DNA of 64,000 nucleotides, taken from Halomonas sp. HAL1. Its GTDB lineage: Bacteria > Pseudomonadota > Gammaproteobacteria > Pseudomonadales > Halomonadaceae. Positions within the stretch are counted from its first letter, which is position 1; every line of letters starts with the position of its first letter. The DNA is taken from contig NZ_CP130610.1 of assembly GCF_030544485.1 (NCBI RefSeq), positions 2,728,001 to 2,792,000 on the forward strand, given 5' to 3'. A program made the translations under genes and the position numbers. The notes below the pieces were generated by a model that saw only the letters and a list, made by a program, of their open reading frames with translations, was not told the DNA's origin and ran no database searches. Shown in pieces: positions 8,414 to 17,200 of this stretch.

Positions 8414-8506
8414 ATGAAACCACACCGCGATACCCGCGCTCGTAATCTGGTCTTTTTTGTTGCTGTCATCAGCGCACTGGTGGTCGGTTTCTGGCTCGCA
8501 AAATAG
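8414..8506 (+). CDS. Predicted 30-residue single-pass membrane protein
   Basis: A short reading frame encodes MKPHRDTRARNLVFFVAVIS followed by ALVVGFWLAK. The first ten residues are basic and the next 19 are hydrophobic, the classic positive-inside layout of a small inner-membrane protein. No strong Shine-Dalgarno sequence is visible. It lies between the divergent hydrolase and the convergent permease, which ends two bases beyond it, in a stretch otherwise empty of genes (8289-8508). Function unknown; it may be spurious, but the composition argues for a real product. Confidence 0.5.
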   Translation: MKPHRDTRARNLVFFVAVISALVVGFWLAK

Positions 8507-8508
8507 GC

Positions 8509-11112
8509 TCAAGCCTCACCGAGTAGCCCCAGGCTGGCCGCTGGCGCTTGGCGACGTAATCCCCGCGAGAGTGCATGACCTATTACGCCAATCAGCACAG
8601 CACCGCCAATGGGGAGGAAAATCCATAGTCCCAGATGAAGGCGCGGGGTTAGATCCAACAAAAAGATGTACAGCGCAGCCGTGGTCAGTTCGGCCAGCAC
8701 CGCACCCATCAACCCACTGGCAAAGCCCAGCAACGCGTATTCAGCGCCCTGCACCCGTGAAATCATTTTACTGCCTGCGCCAAATACGCGTAATAGGCCG
8801 CTTTCATGGGCACGCACCGGCAAGCTTGCGGTCAGTGCGGCATACAGTACGCTTACCCCTGCCAACAGGACCAATGCGAGGACTAACTCCACCGCCCGTG
8901 TAACCTGGCCGAGTACATCCCGCACCTGGCCCAAAATGGCATCAACATTCAGCAAGGAAACCCCCGGGAATTCGGTAATCAGTTCCCGGATCAACCCCTG
9001 CTCCGCTTCAGGCAGATGAAAGGCGGTAATGTAGCTATGCCCAAACTGTTCCAGCACGCCTGGCGGAAAAATGACGAAGAAATTAGGCTGAAAACTATCC
9101 CAATTCAGGCTTCGCAGGCTGGTAATTTGGGTGGTGATTTCATCGCTACCCACCGAGAAGGTCATCTCGTCACCGATGCTTAAGCCAAGCCTTTCAGCGA
9201 GCCCATCCTCCATGGAGATGGGCACTGGCGCCGCTTGCTGCGTTGCCTCAACGGCGCTCATCCAGCCTTGGCCTTCACTGCCCTCTTCATTACCCTCCTC
9301 ACTGTTAGCGTCGCCTCCCAACTGGGCTGGCGAGAACCAATCACCGGCCACCACAGCATTGCCTTCGGGCACTTCAGATTGCCACGTCAGATTGAGCTCC
9401 CGGCGCAGCGAGTTATCACCACGGGCGTCAGGCGGCACGGCGTCTCCAGGCGGCTGACCATTAATCGCAATCACTCGCCCACGCACCATTGGGTAGAGGG
9501 TGCTTTGGGTTTCCACCCTTGGAGAGACTGCCGCCTCGAAAGGATCGCGTTCGGAAGGCTGGATATTGATGGCAAAGTAGTTAGGGGTATTGTCAGGCAA
9601 TTGATCCTGCCACGTGCTAAGCAGATCGCCCCTTACCAGAACAATCATCGCCATGGCAAAGAAGGTCACAGAAAAGGCCAATAACTGGCCTAGGCCCGCT
9701 TGGCGACGCCGTGCTAGCTGGCGGCCGCCTAAGCGGAGCGCCTGAGACCACTCACTACGCCCGGAAAATCGCTGTACAACGCGCAACAAACCGCTAAGCA
9801 GCAGCGCACTAATCATCCACAGCACACCGAGCAGAGCCGCCCCACCAATCAACAGCGCAATCGCCAGCGGCAGGCTACCCGAGTAGAGCCACAGCAGCCC
9901 GCCAAACACTAGGCTGGCCACGCCCACCACGAGCCAGGCCGAAGGCGGCAGCGGATCTAATTCGCGACGCAGAACTTTTAATGCGCTCACTCGTTTGATA
10001 CGCAGCAGGGTTGGCCCAGCAAACCCCACCAGCACGGCAAGAGCCGTAAATACGCCTAATCCCAACGGCATAAGACCAGGCGGCGGTAGCGTCATGGGTA
10101 AGAAACTCACCAACAGCCAGATCAGAACCGCTTGGCCAATCAGTCCAAGCAGCGCCCCAATCACTGCGGCTACCAGTGCCAAACCCATTAGTTGAAGCGA
10201 AAAAATCGTCACCAGTTGCCGCTGGCTGGCGCCAAAGCAACGCAACAGTGCGGCAGTATCCAGGTGGCGTTCCACATAACGGCGAGTCGACATTGCCACT
10301 GCCACGCCCGCCAGCAGTACCGCTGCTAAACCGGCCAGCCCCAGATAACTCTCTGCACGCTGCAAGGCATTGCCAAGCTGGGGGCGATCAACGCGGACAT
10401 CGCGCACTTCCACCCCATCGCGGCGTAGCTCAGCAAGCAGGCCTTGCACTTGATCAAGCGCTTCCGGCGGGCCTGCTGCCAAGATTTCAAACTCAATCCG
10501 AGAGCCTTCTTGAACAAGGCCGGTGGCTTCGACATCGGCGGTATTGATCATCAAGCGTGGATTAAAATTACTGAAGCCGCCGGACTGATCCGCTTCGCGC
10601 TCAATGATCCCTGTTATCTCAAGTTCGGTCTGGCCCACTTGGACCCGGTCACCCAGTTCTATCTCAACCAGCTCTATCAAGCGTGGGTCAGCCCATGCTT
10701 CACCAGGGGCTGGACCAGACGCTACTTGTTCGGTGCCATTGCCAAAGTCGACGGAAGAGGCGCCGTAGTGAGGGTAGACCTCATCCACGGCTTTTAAGCT
10801 AGCCGGTTGAAAACGTCCATCGCGGCTAATCATTGATACCAGATCGACTTGGTCACTCAGTACGAAACCTGCATTTTCAAGGCGTTCTCGCAGCTCCTCT
10901 GAAAACGGATCACGCTGCTCTAGCACCAGATCGCCACCCAGCATCTGGCCCGCCTGGCGCTCTAAGCCGCGCTCTAGGCGATCAAGGAAAAACGCAATCA
11001 TGGTAGAAGCTGCGACCGCCAATACCAGGGCGATAAACAGCGCACGTACATCCGCAGCTCGCAGGTCTCGCCTGAGGCTGCGCATGGCCAGGCGCCAATT
11101 CACATCACTCAT
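8509..11112 (-). CDS. ABC transporter permease, YbbP type (FtsX/MacB domains)
   Basis: An 867-residue inner-membrane protein. After the start [21 protein letters not shown] comes TM1 (ALFIALVLAVAASTMIAFFL), a large periplasmic domain, then two groups of FtsX-type membrane segments around residues 255-480 and 710-850, with a second soluble domain between. This is the layout of E. coli YbbP, which pairs with the ATPase YbbA beside tesA; lipid or lipoprotein export has been suggested for the group but the substrate is not established. Its start overlaps the stop of the ATPase gene (ATGA), which indicates translational coupling. An acidic insert (GGDANSEEGNEEGSEGQG) lies in the second soluble domain. 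Confidence 0.9.
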   Translation of the reverse strand: MSDVNWRLAMRSLRRDLRAADVRALFIALVLAVAASTMIAFFLDRLERGLERQAGQMLGGDLVLEQRDPFSEELRERLENAGFVLSDQVDLVSMISRDGRFQPASLKAVDEVYPHYGASSVDFGNGTEQVASGPAPGEAWADPRLIELVEIELGDRVQVGQTELEITGIIEREADQSGGFSNFNPRLMINTADVEATGLVQEGSRIEFEILAAGPPEALDQVQGLLAELRRDGVEVRDVRVDRPQLGNALQRAESYLGLAGLAAVLLAGVAVAMSTRRYVERHLDTAALLRCFGASQRQLVTIFSLQLMGLALVAAVIGALLGLIGQAVLIWLLVSFLPMTLPPPGLMPLGLGVFTALAVLVGFAGPTLLRIKRVSALKVLRRELDPLPPSAWLVVGVASLVFGGLLWLYSGSLPLAIALLIGGAALLGVLWMISALLLSGLLRVVQRFSGRSEWSQALRLGGRQLARRRQAGLGQLLAFSVTFFAMAMIVLVRGDLLSTWQDQLPDNTPNYFAINIQPSERDPFEAAVSPRVETQSTLYPMVRGRVIAINGQPPGDAVPPDARGDNSLRRELNLTWQSEVPEGNAVVAGDWFSPAQLGGDANSEEGNEEGSEGQGWMSAVEATQQAAPVPISMEDGLAERLGLSIGDEMTFSVGSDEITTQITSLRSLNWDSFQPNFFVIFPPGVLEQFGHSYITAFHLPEAEQGLIRELITEFPGVSLLNVDAILGQVRDVLGQVTRAVELVLALVLLAGVSVLYAALTASLPVRAHESGLLRVFGAGSKMISRVQGAEYALLGFASGLMGAVLAELTTAALYIFLLDLTPRLHLGLWIFLPIGGAVLIGVIGHALSRGLRRQAPAASLGLLGEA

Positions 11113-11897
11113 TGCGTGCCCTCGTCAATCGGAGCCGCGGTGGGTACAAACGCTTCTAATTTTCCATGGTCTAATCGCAGGCAGCGATCACAGCGGCGCG
11201 CCAGAGCATGGTCGTGAGTCACTAAAATCAGCGTGGTGCCTGCTTCCCGGTTTAGGGTGAAGAGCAGATCAATGATTTGCGCGCCGGTGTCGGGATCCAA
11301 ATTACCGGTGGGCTCATCGGCAAACACCAGCTCGGGGTCGGTAACGAAAGCACGGGCTACGGCAACGCGCTGCTGCTCACCACCGGAAAGTTGTTTGGGT
11401 AAGTGATTCACTCGCTCGCCAAGCCCAACACGCTCCAACCACTGGGCGGCGGTTTGTGTCTCCCCTGCACGCGGTGAGAGTTCGAGGGGTAACATGACGT
11501 TCTCAAGCGCGCTCAAGGTGGGCAGTAGTTGGAAGTTCTGGAACACAAAGCCCACTCGCCCAGCGCGTAGCGCAGCTCGCCCATCTTCATCCAAGCGGCT
11601 CAGCGCATGGCCGAAGAGTGTTAGCTCACCGTCGCTTGGGGTATCAAGGCCAGCCAGTAGCCCTAGCAAGGTTGATTTTCCCGCACCGCTCTTGCCTAGA
11701 ATCGCCACACTTTCACCTGCCGCCACGCTTAGCGATAGGTCGTGTAAGATAGTTAGTGAGCGTTCACCGCTCGTCACTTTTTTAGACAGCTTGTCGGCAT
11801 GCAGAATAGGATGCCTAACGGCGCCTTGTGGAACATCGCTTAACGCTTGGTGGTCGGTATTAGGCTGGCGCTCACCGTAGGGTGACTCGCTCGACAT
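11109..11897 (-). CDS. ABC transporter ATP-binding protein, YbbA type
   Basis: The ATPase partner of the downstream permease, in the MacB/LolD group. Walker A is GKSGAGKST, the Q-loop is FQNFQLLP, the signature is LSGGEQQR, Walker B is [12 protein letters not shown], and the switch is THDH; all are intact. The start is uncertain. I use the ATG at 11897 (262 residues), close to the length of family members. The frame stays open to an ATG at 11990, which would add Ser/Asn-rich repeats (SSSNP) encoded by a 15-bp tandem repeat and would share the CATG of the divergent tesA start. The bases just inside that extension carry the tesA ribosome-binding site, so the shorter form seems likelier. Confidence 0.88.
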   Translation of the reverse strand: MSSESPYGERQPNTDHQALSDVPQGAVRHPILHADKLSKKVTSGERSLTILHDLSLSVAAGESVAILGKSGAGKSTLLGLLAGLDTPSDGELTLFGHALSRLDEDGRAALRAGRVGFVFQNFQLLPTLSALENVMLPLELSPRAGETQTAAQWLERVGLGERVNHLPKQLSGGEQQRVAVARAFVTDPELVFADEPTGNLDPDTGAQIIDLLFTLNREAGTTLILVTHDHALARRCDRCLRLDHGKLEAFVPTAAPIDEGTQ

Positions 11898-11934
11898 TGA
11901 TATATCCGTAGCAGTATTTTCAGTTTTATCTGAG

Positions 11935-11979
11935 GAGCTTGGATTTGAAGAACTTGGATTTGAAGAGCTTTGATTTAAG
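11935..11979. repeat. Three 15-bp tandem repeats in the ybbA/tesA intergenic region
   Basis: GAGCTTGGATTTGAA, GAACTTGGATTTGAA and GAGCTTTGATTTAAG follow one another exactly. The last unit runs into the tesA ribosome-binding site. On the minus strand they would encode SSSNP-like pentapeptides in an extended ABC ATPase. Confidence 0.85.
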
Positions 11980-11988
11980 GAGTAAGAC

Positions 11989-12699
11989 ATGAAGCGTGGC
12001 ATCCCTGTGGCATGGCATGGACTGAACCGCATGGTAACCGGATGGCTGGTGTTGCTGATAGTCACCTTTGCCTCGGTGTCTATCAACGCTTCGCCTATCA
12101 ATAGCGAACAGTCACCCAGCTTATTAGTGATGGGCGATAGCTTAAGCGCCGCCTACGGTATTGAGCGTGAAGAGGGCTGGGTGAGCCTGCTGGCAGAGCG
12201 TTTAGAAGGCGAGGTGAACGTCATTAACGCCAGCATTAGCGGTGAAACCACATCCGGAGGTCTACAACGATTCTCTGATATTCTCGGACAGCAGCAGCCG
12301 GATATTGTTCTACTGGAATTAGGCGGCAATGACGGTTTGCGTGGTCTGGCACCCAATCAAATGCAGGCGAACTTAGCCGGCATGATTGAGCAGAGCCAAG
12401 AGGCAGGTGCACAAGTACTGCTACTAGGGATCGATATACCGCCCAACTATAGCCAAGCGTACCGGGACGCCTTTACCGGGGTTTTCCACTCGCTGGCTGA
12501 AGAATACGACATTTCCCTAGTGCCTTTCTTACTGGAGGATATCGCCCTAAACGACGCACTAATGCAAAGTGACGGCATTCATCCTACCGCCGATGCGCAG
12601 CCGATTATCCTCGACAATGTGTGGCCCGAGCTTGAGCCGCTGATTGAGCCCCTGGTTGAGGGGCAGTTAGAGACAACGCATCAGGCAGCAGCTCAGTAA
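11989..12699 (+). CDS. tesA: Periplasmic SGNH esterase / acyl-CoA thioesterase I
   Basis: TesA is a periplasmic thioesterase, esterase and lysophospholipase. This 236-residue protein has a signal peptide (hydrophobic core MVTGWLVLLIVTFASVSINA) and the four SGNH blocks: GDSLSAAYG (nucleophile Ser near residue 51), the G of ISGETTSGG, GGNDGL, and DGIHPTADA with the catalytic Asp and His. The start has a perfect AAGGAG nine bases upstream, made by the end of the last tandem repeat unit. It is divergent from the YbbA/YbbP exporter, as in E. coli. The C-terminus carries about 20 additional acidic residues beyond the usual end. Confidence 0.93.
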   Translation: MKRGIPVAWHGLNRMVTGWLVLLIVTFASVSINASPINSEQSPSLLVMGDSLSAAYGIEREEGWVSLLAERLEGEVNVINASISGETTSGGLQRFSDILGQQQPDIVLLELGGNDGLRGLAPNQMQANLAGMIEQSQEAGAQVLLLGIDIPPNYSQAYRDAFTGVFHSLAEEYDISLVPFLLEDIALNDALMQSDGIHPTADAQPIILDNVWPELEPLIEPLVEGQLETTHQAAAQ

Positions 12700-12763
12700 G
12701 GTTAACAAAAAGCTGTTTATCTACGTTATCGACGGGTGGATAAACCGCCCTATGAAATAAACG

Positions 12764-13768
12764 TTAGTGCATATCTTCTGCCATATGGACTAACATCAGC
12801 AGTGTCGCTGAAAAATAGTCGTCCTGTTGTTGAGGTGTTGAGCTAGGCAGCGTTTCGCCACTGACATAGGCTCTAATCGCATCCACTCCACGTGAAATCG
12901 GATATTCAGCACGCTCATCACTTACCACATCAACCCAAGCGGGTGCTGGTTGATGTACAGGATCATCCCAAAAAGCCTTAATACTGCCAAGGCCGCTGGC
13001 TTCCTCACGCCCACCCCATACAAAATAGAGCGGGATACGAACAGCATCAAAGCTGAATCTAGGTGCCCAGTTTGTTGCCGGGCTCAATTCACCCTGTTGA
13101 GTGATTTGAACCCAATCGGTTGGCAATAAATATGCACCAAAACGTGCTTGATCCAGTAATTTAACGCCATCATTAATCAGGCGGTCCCAGGACTCATTCG
13201 GCTCAATTTCAGCGAAGTCTTGTAACGCGGGAATAAACCAGTATGAGAGGTTGAGATCAGCTCCTTCGTTGCGACGAAAACCTTCTATGCCTGGCAGTAA
13301 CACCTGAAAGCCAGCAACTTCGTATGTTAGGTTTTCAAGTATTGCGCTTCGTATACTTTTTGATGCACTCGCATAATTAGCGTTACCCCAGCGCTCGGCT
13401 GCTAAATATAATGCCCAGGCAATAAATAAATCACCATCGGTTGCGTTATTTCGATCGCGCACTGCTGGTATATCGCGAGGGTCATATCGCCAAGAGAAGA
13501 GTGATACATCCGGTCTATTCAGGTGACGGCGGGTCCAGTGCCAAATCTGATCAAACGTTTTCTGATCATTATAATGCTGAGCAAGCATCATGCCCCACCC
13601 TTGCCCTTCCGAGTGACTGATATTGTGATTACCTGTGTCAATCACCCTTCCCTCTGCATTAACAAAGCGCTCACGATAGACGTGCCAAGCAGAGTCTGCC
13701 TGGGCTGCACTTATGCTGCTGAACAAACAGACAAGAAGCCCAGCGCTTAACGTAAACCGATACAGCAT
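12764..13768 (-). CDS. bcsZ: Cellulase BcsZ, glycoside hydrolase family 8
   Basis: BcsZ is a periplasmic endo-1,4-beta-glucanase that trims or clears nascent cellulose and is needed for normal export. The 334-residue protein has a signal peptide (LLVCLFSSISAAQADS) and the GH8 motif ISHSEGQGWGMMLA with the catalytic acid Glu near residue 54; the ATDGDLFIAWAL segment supplies the conserved Asp residues. RNEGADLNLSYWFIPAL is also typical. It is the last gene of the bcs operon, 44 bases after bcsD. In enterobacteria bcsZ sits between bcsB and bcsC, so its place here after bcsD is a different arrangement. Confidence 0.93.
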   Translation of the reverse strand: MLYRFTLSAGLLVCLFSSISAAQADSAWHVYRERFVNAEGRVIDTGNHNISHSEGQGWGMMLAQHYNDQKTFDQIWHWTRRHLNRPDVSLFSWRYDPRDIPAVRDRNNATDGDLFIAWALYLAAERWGNANYASASKSIRSAILENLTYEVAGFQVLLPGIEGFRRNEGADLNLSYWFIPALQDFAEIEPNESWDRLINDGVKLLDQARFGAYLLPTDWVQITQQGELSPATNWAPRFSFDAVRIPLYFVWGGREEASGLGSIKAFWDDPVHQPAPAWVDVVSDERAEYPISRGVDAIRAYVSGETLPSSTPQQQDDYFSATLLMLVHMAEDMH

Positions 13769-13812
13769 TTTCGGTTAGCCCTTTAATTGTGCAGCTCCAT
13801 TAACAAAAGCCG

Positions 13813-14292
13813 CTAACGACCATAGAGGAAAGTGCATTCACGCTGTTCTAGATTACGACTTATACATCTGATAGGCACATCAAAATCTCCACCCTGCTGT
13901 TGCAGCCACCCTTTAAACACGCCTTCTAGCAATGCGGACATTGCTAGCAAACTGGTATCGAGGCGCTCCGGAGACGATCCTGGTACTGGGAATGCAGTAT
14001 GACAAATATGCATTGCTTTATTTTCGGCCACGATGCTCGCCTGCCCCCAGTCCAGCAGGCCTAATTCATCGTTGACGGCTTGCTCCAGCCGCTCTAGCGT
14101 AGCGCACTCTCCAATAGGCTTTTCTGCAGCTATTCGACTACCAATATGGCGCCAAAAACCAGATGATTCCTCTTTACCCGCGTTATTAGAGAGCTCATCA
14201 AAGACCAGTTCTAAAAAAAGCCGCCACTGGGGACTACAGTGTCGCTTAGCGTAGTACTCGATGTGTTGAATATGATTATCTGGCTCGTTCAC
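13813..14292 (-). CDS. bcsD: Cellulose synthase subunit BcsD
   Basis: A 159-residue protein that aligns by eye with Komagataeibacter BcsD over its second half: the NDELGLLDWGQASIVAENKA stretch followed by MHICHTAFP matches the region of BcsD containing NWGYVKLD and QAMRIVHEDLP, and LEGVFKGWLQQQGG matches LEGLYGRWVTSQPG. BcsD forms an octameric periplasmic ring in Komagataeibacter that helps glucan chains crystallise. I start at the GTG at 14292, six bases after GGAG and 17 bases inside the end of bcsC, which suggests translational coupling; a TTG at 14304 is the longer option. The N-terminal half, with a Cys at position 19, is less conserved. Confidence 0.85.
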   Translation of the reverse strand: MNEPDNHIQHIEYYAKRHCSPQWRLFLELVFDELSNNAGKEESSGFWRHIGSRIAAEKPIGECATLERLEQAVNDELGLLDWGQASIVAENKAMHICHTAFPVPGSSPERLDTSLLAMSALLEGVFKGWLQQQGGDFDVPIRCISRNLEQRECTFLYGR

Positions 14293-17200
14293 CGCTATCT
14301 CCAAAGATATAGTTCATAAACATACTCGCGGATGTATCGTTGTAATCACCGAAGCTATTGAAGTCCACATTGCCGCCAAGGGAAAGTTCCGGGGTCATTT
14401 GATACTTCATAGTTCCACCGAATGAAAGACCTACACCACTTTCGCTCTCTCCCTCATAGCGTGATTCTTGCGTCGCTCCCAAAGCAGCAAACACATCTAG
14501 CAACGCTTGTGCATCCGGATCAGTGGGAAAATAATTGCTTTCATCAGTACTATAGCTTTGGAAACCTGGAGCAATGTATCCACCCAACGTTAACTGGTCG
14601 GTAAAGTTTTCCTGATAATTGATAGGGAAGGTCACGCTAACGTAGTCCTGAGGACTGAAATATCCTCCATGCCCATAGGTAAAGTGGCTGAGATCATCAT
14701 CAAAAGCCATCGCAGAAATATGAACACCCGTTTGCAGCTGACGACGTTCATTACTGATCGGACGCGCATAGCCACCCAGAGATAGTTCATATGACTGGTT
14801 ATCGGCAACGTTATTACCGGTATAACGATATGTACCAACATCAGCATAGAGACCGCCCGTTTCAGTATCGTAATTGATACCTGCTCGGCCACCGGTGCTC
14901 ACTACGCCACCCCACGTATCGCCAGAATAAGCATCGTAGGTGCCCGCATACGAAAGAACACTATCCTTCACAGCTCGGCGCTCAGCAGTAAAATTCAGCG
15001 ATATATTGTCAGCGACCTTAGGGCGCCAATTGATTCCACCAACCAAATTTGTTTCTTCAAACCCAAGAGGCGTGCTGCCAATATCCAAGTTTAGGTTGCG
15101 ATTTGTATAACTAAGCTCTAGCCCCGAACCGCTATCCCGTAAGCTGGAGGGACGCGCTGATTGCGCCTCTGTCTGCAAACGGCTTTGGATGCCAGCAAGG
15201 GCAGTTTCAATCTGCTCACGACTATTTGCAAACGCACTTAAAGACTCGCCGTCCAGGTCTAGCTCAGCAAAATTGACACTATTTTCTTCAAGGTAACTAT
15301 TAAATAGCGCTAGCTGTTGATCAGTCAGACTGGCGACCGTTAAGCCTGCTTCAAATAGTGGATTACGCTCAAGAGCTGCCTCATAAAAGCCTCTCGCCTC
15401 CTCTAGTTCAGCAGCCAATCTAACCGCCTCTTGTTCATTTACTGCAGCATCCAGGCTACTCTGGGCAGCGAAAAAGCTTGTTACGGCTGACTCAATCTCG
15501 TCCAAGATAGAGGAGACGCCACCCAACGACTGATTTAATGTACTGGCACTCTCAGCCAGACCACTGCGCCCATAGCGTCGCAGGCCATCTCCCTCAGGCG
15601 TTCCCGCCGTTACTTGTGTTGGCGTGACCGCTACTTCAAGGCGACCCTCTCCGAATGGTATTGCTGAAAAACGCAAGGGAGCTTCAATGCGATCCTGTTG
15701 GCTCAAGCCACTCTCGCCATCGCGGAAATTAAACACAAACTCGGTGGCAACTCTTGGCGCCCGCTCGCGCCTAATCTCTCTAGAGAGATCATCAATCTGT
15801 TGGCTTAAAGTAGGGGCTTGCATCTCTGGTTCAGCGAGCACCACTTCACTGCTGATTTCGCGACTAGCCCCCGGTAGCCAGTTAGGCCGTTGCGAATAGT
15901 GCGTGCTTCCTCTAGCCCTATCCGTAAACGGATTCTGACCGTGAGAAAGGGCAGTAACCTCGCCTTCTTGCCCACTTAACCGCTGGCGGGCTTGGCTCAA
16001 TAATGCAAGAGCTTCACGGCTCTGGCCGTTAGCTCGAGCAACTTGGGCGCGGAGCAGTAGCGTATCAGCCGTTTGCTCCTCTGGAGCATAACGGTCCAGC
16101 AGTTGGCTCGCTTGACGCGAACGGTTGTTAGAAAGCGCCGTTTGCACAGCACCTTGTAGTGCCTGCTCACTCTGTGGGTGACGAGTCAACGCATAGGTGT
16201 AAATTTGTTCTGCTTGAGCTTGGCGCCCCCCATCAGCATATACACGACCCATCGCCAACAATAAATCTTCATTGTCAGGTGTTTGTCTCATCGGTTCAGC
16301 AAGCCGATCGTAAGCACTGGCTAATCGGCCACTCTGACGCAGTTGGTCAGCTTCAATAATCACCAACCCACGTTCTGCTGCTAACGCATCTTGATTTTCT
16401 TGCCATTGAGGATAAGCAGCTAAGCGATGAAATAATTGGCGAGCTGCTTCTGGGCGTCCTGCCTGGGCCATCACCAGCACGTGGTTGATATAATCATTAG
16501 GTGTTTGCTCGTCAACTCCACTTGCCAAGTCCTGCTCCACCCAACGTAGGGCTTCACTTTTTGCACCCGCCTGAGATAAAGCTCCCGCAATTTGACTAAC
16601 CTGACTTGGCGTCAGTTCTGAATCTCCATAGCGCAGATATAGCTGCTGAAGTGAAGCAACCGCGGCAGTGCGATTTCCCTGCTCTAGCTGAGCAATTGCT
16701 TCCCTGAGGGGCTGCTGAATTTGCGCCTGCTGCTGAAGTGATTGCATATCAGCGGTTATTGCATTGGCCGGAATCCCAGATAGCAAACGCTGGGTTTCTG
16801 ACCAACGTTCCCGCTCAGAAGCAAATAACGCAGCGGCGTAGCGTTGGTCAGGTGTTGCACTGCCGCTTTGAAAAGGCACCATCAAGGCTTGCGCTTCATC
16901 AGGGCGTGATTGATCAGCTAAAACCCGTGCTAAGTCGAGCCGCGTCCAAGGATCATTTGGCGATAAATCAATGGCTTCGCGAAGCGCCGCCTCAGCCCCA
17001 AAACTATCCTGCTGACGCGCTTGACGACGCAGCGCCTCCACTTGCGCAGTGGTTAATCCGCCAATTTGGCTGCGGGCACTTTCCGGAAGAGCCTGCGCTA
17101 CTTGCTGAGCAGCCGTCCAATCACCTTTATCAGACAGTACTTGAACCAAACCAACACGCGCGTCTACATCATTTTGACGGGCTTCCAGCAAGCCACGATA

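Noticed and set aside
12700..12763. GGGTGG/CCGCCC stem between tesA and bcsZ as a terminator
   Set aside because: It has one wobble pair and only six pairs with no U-run on either strand.
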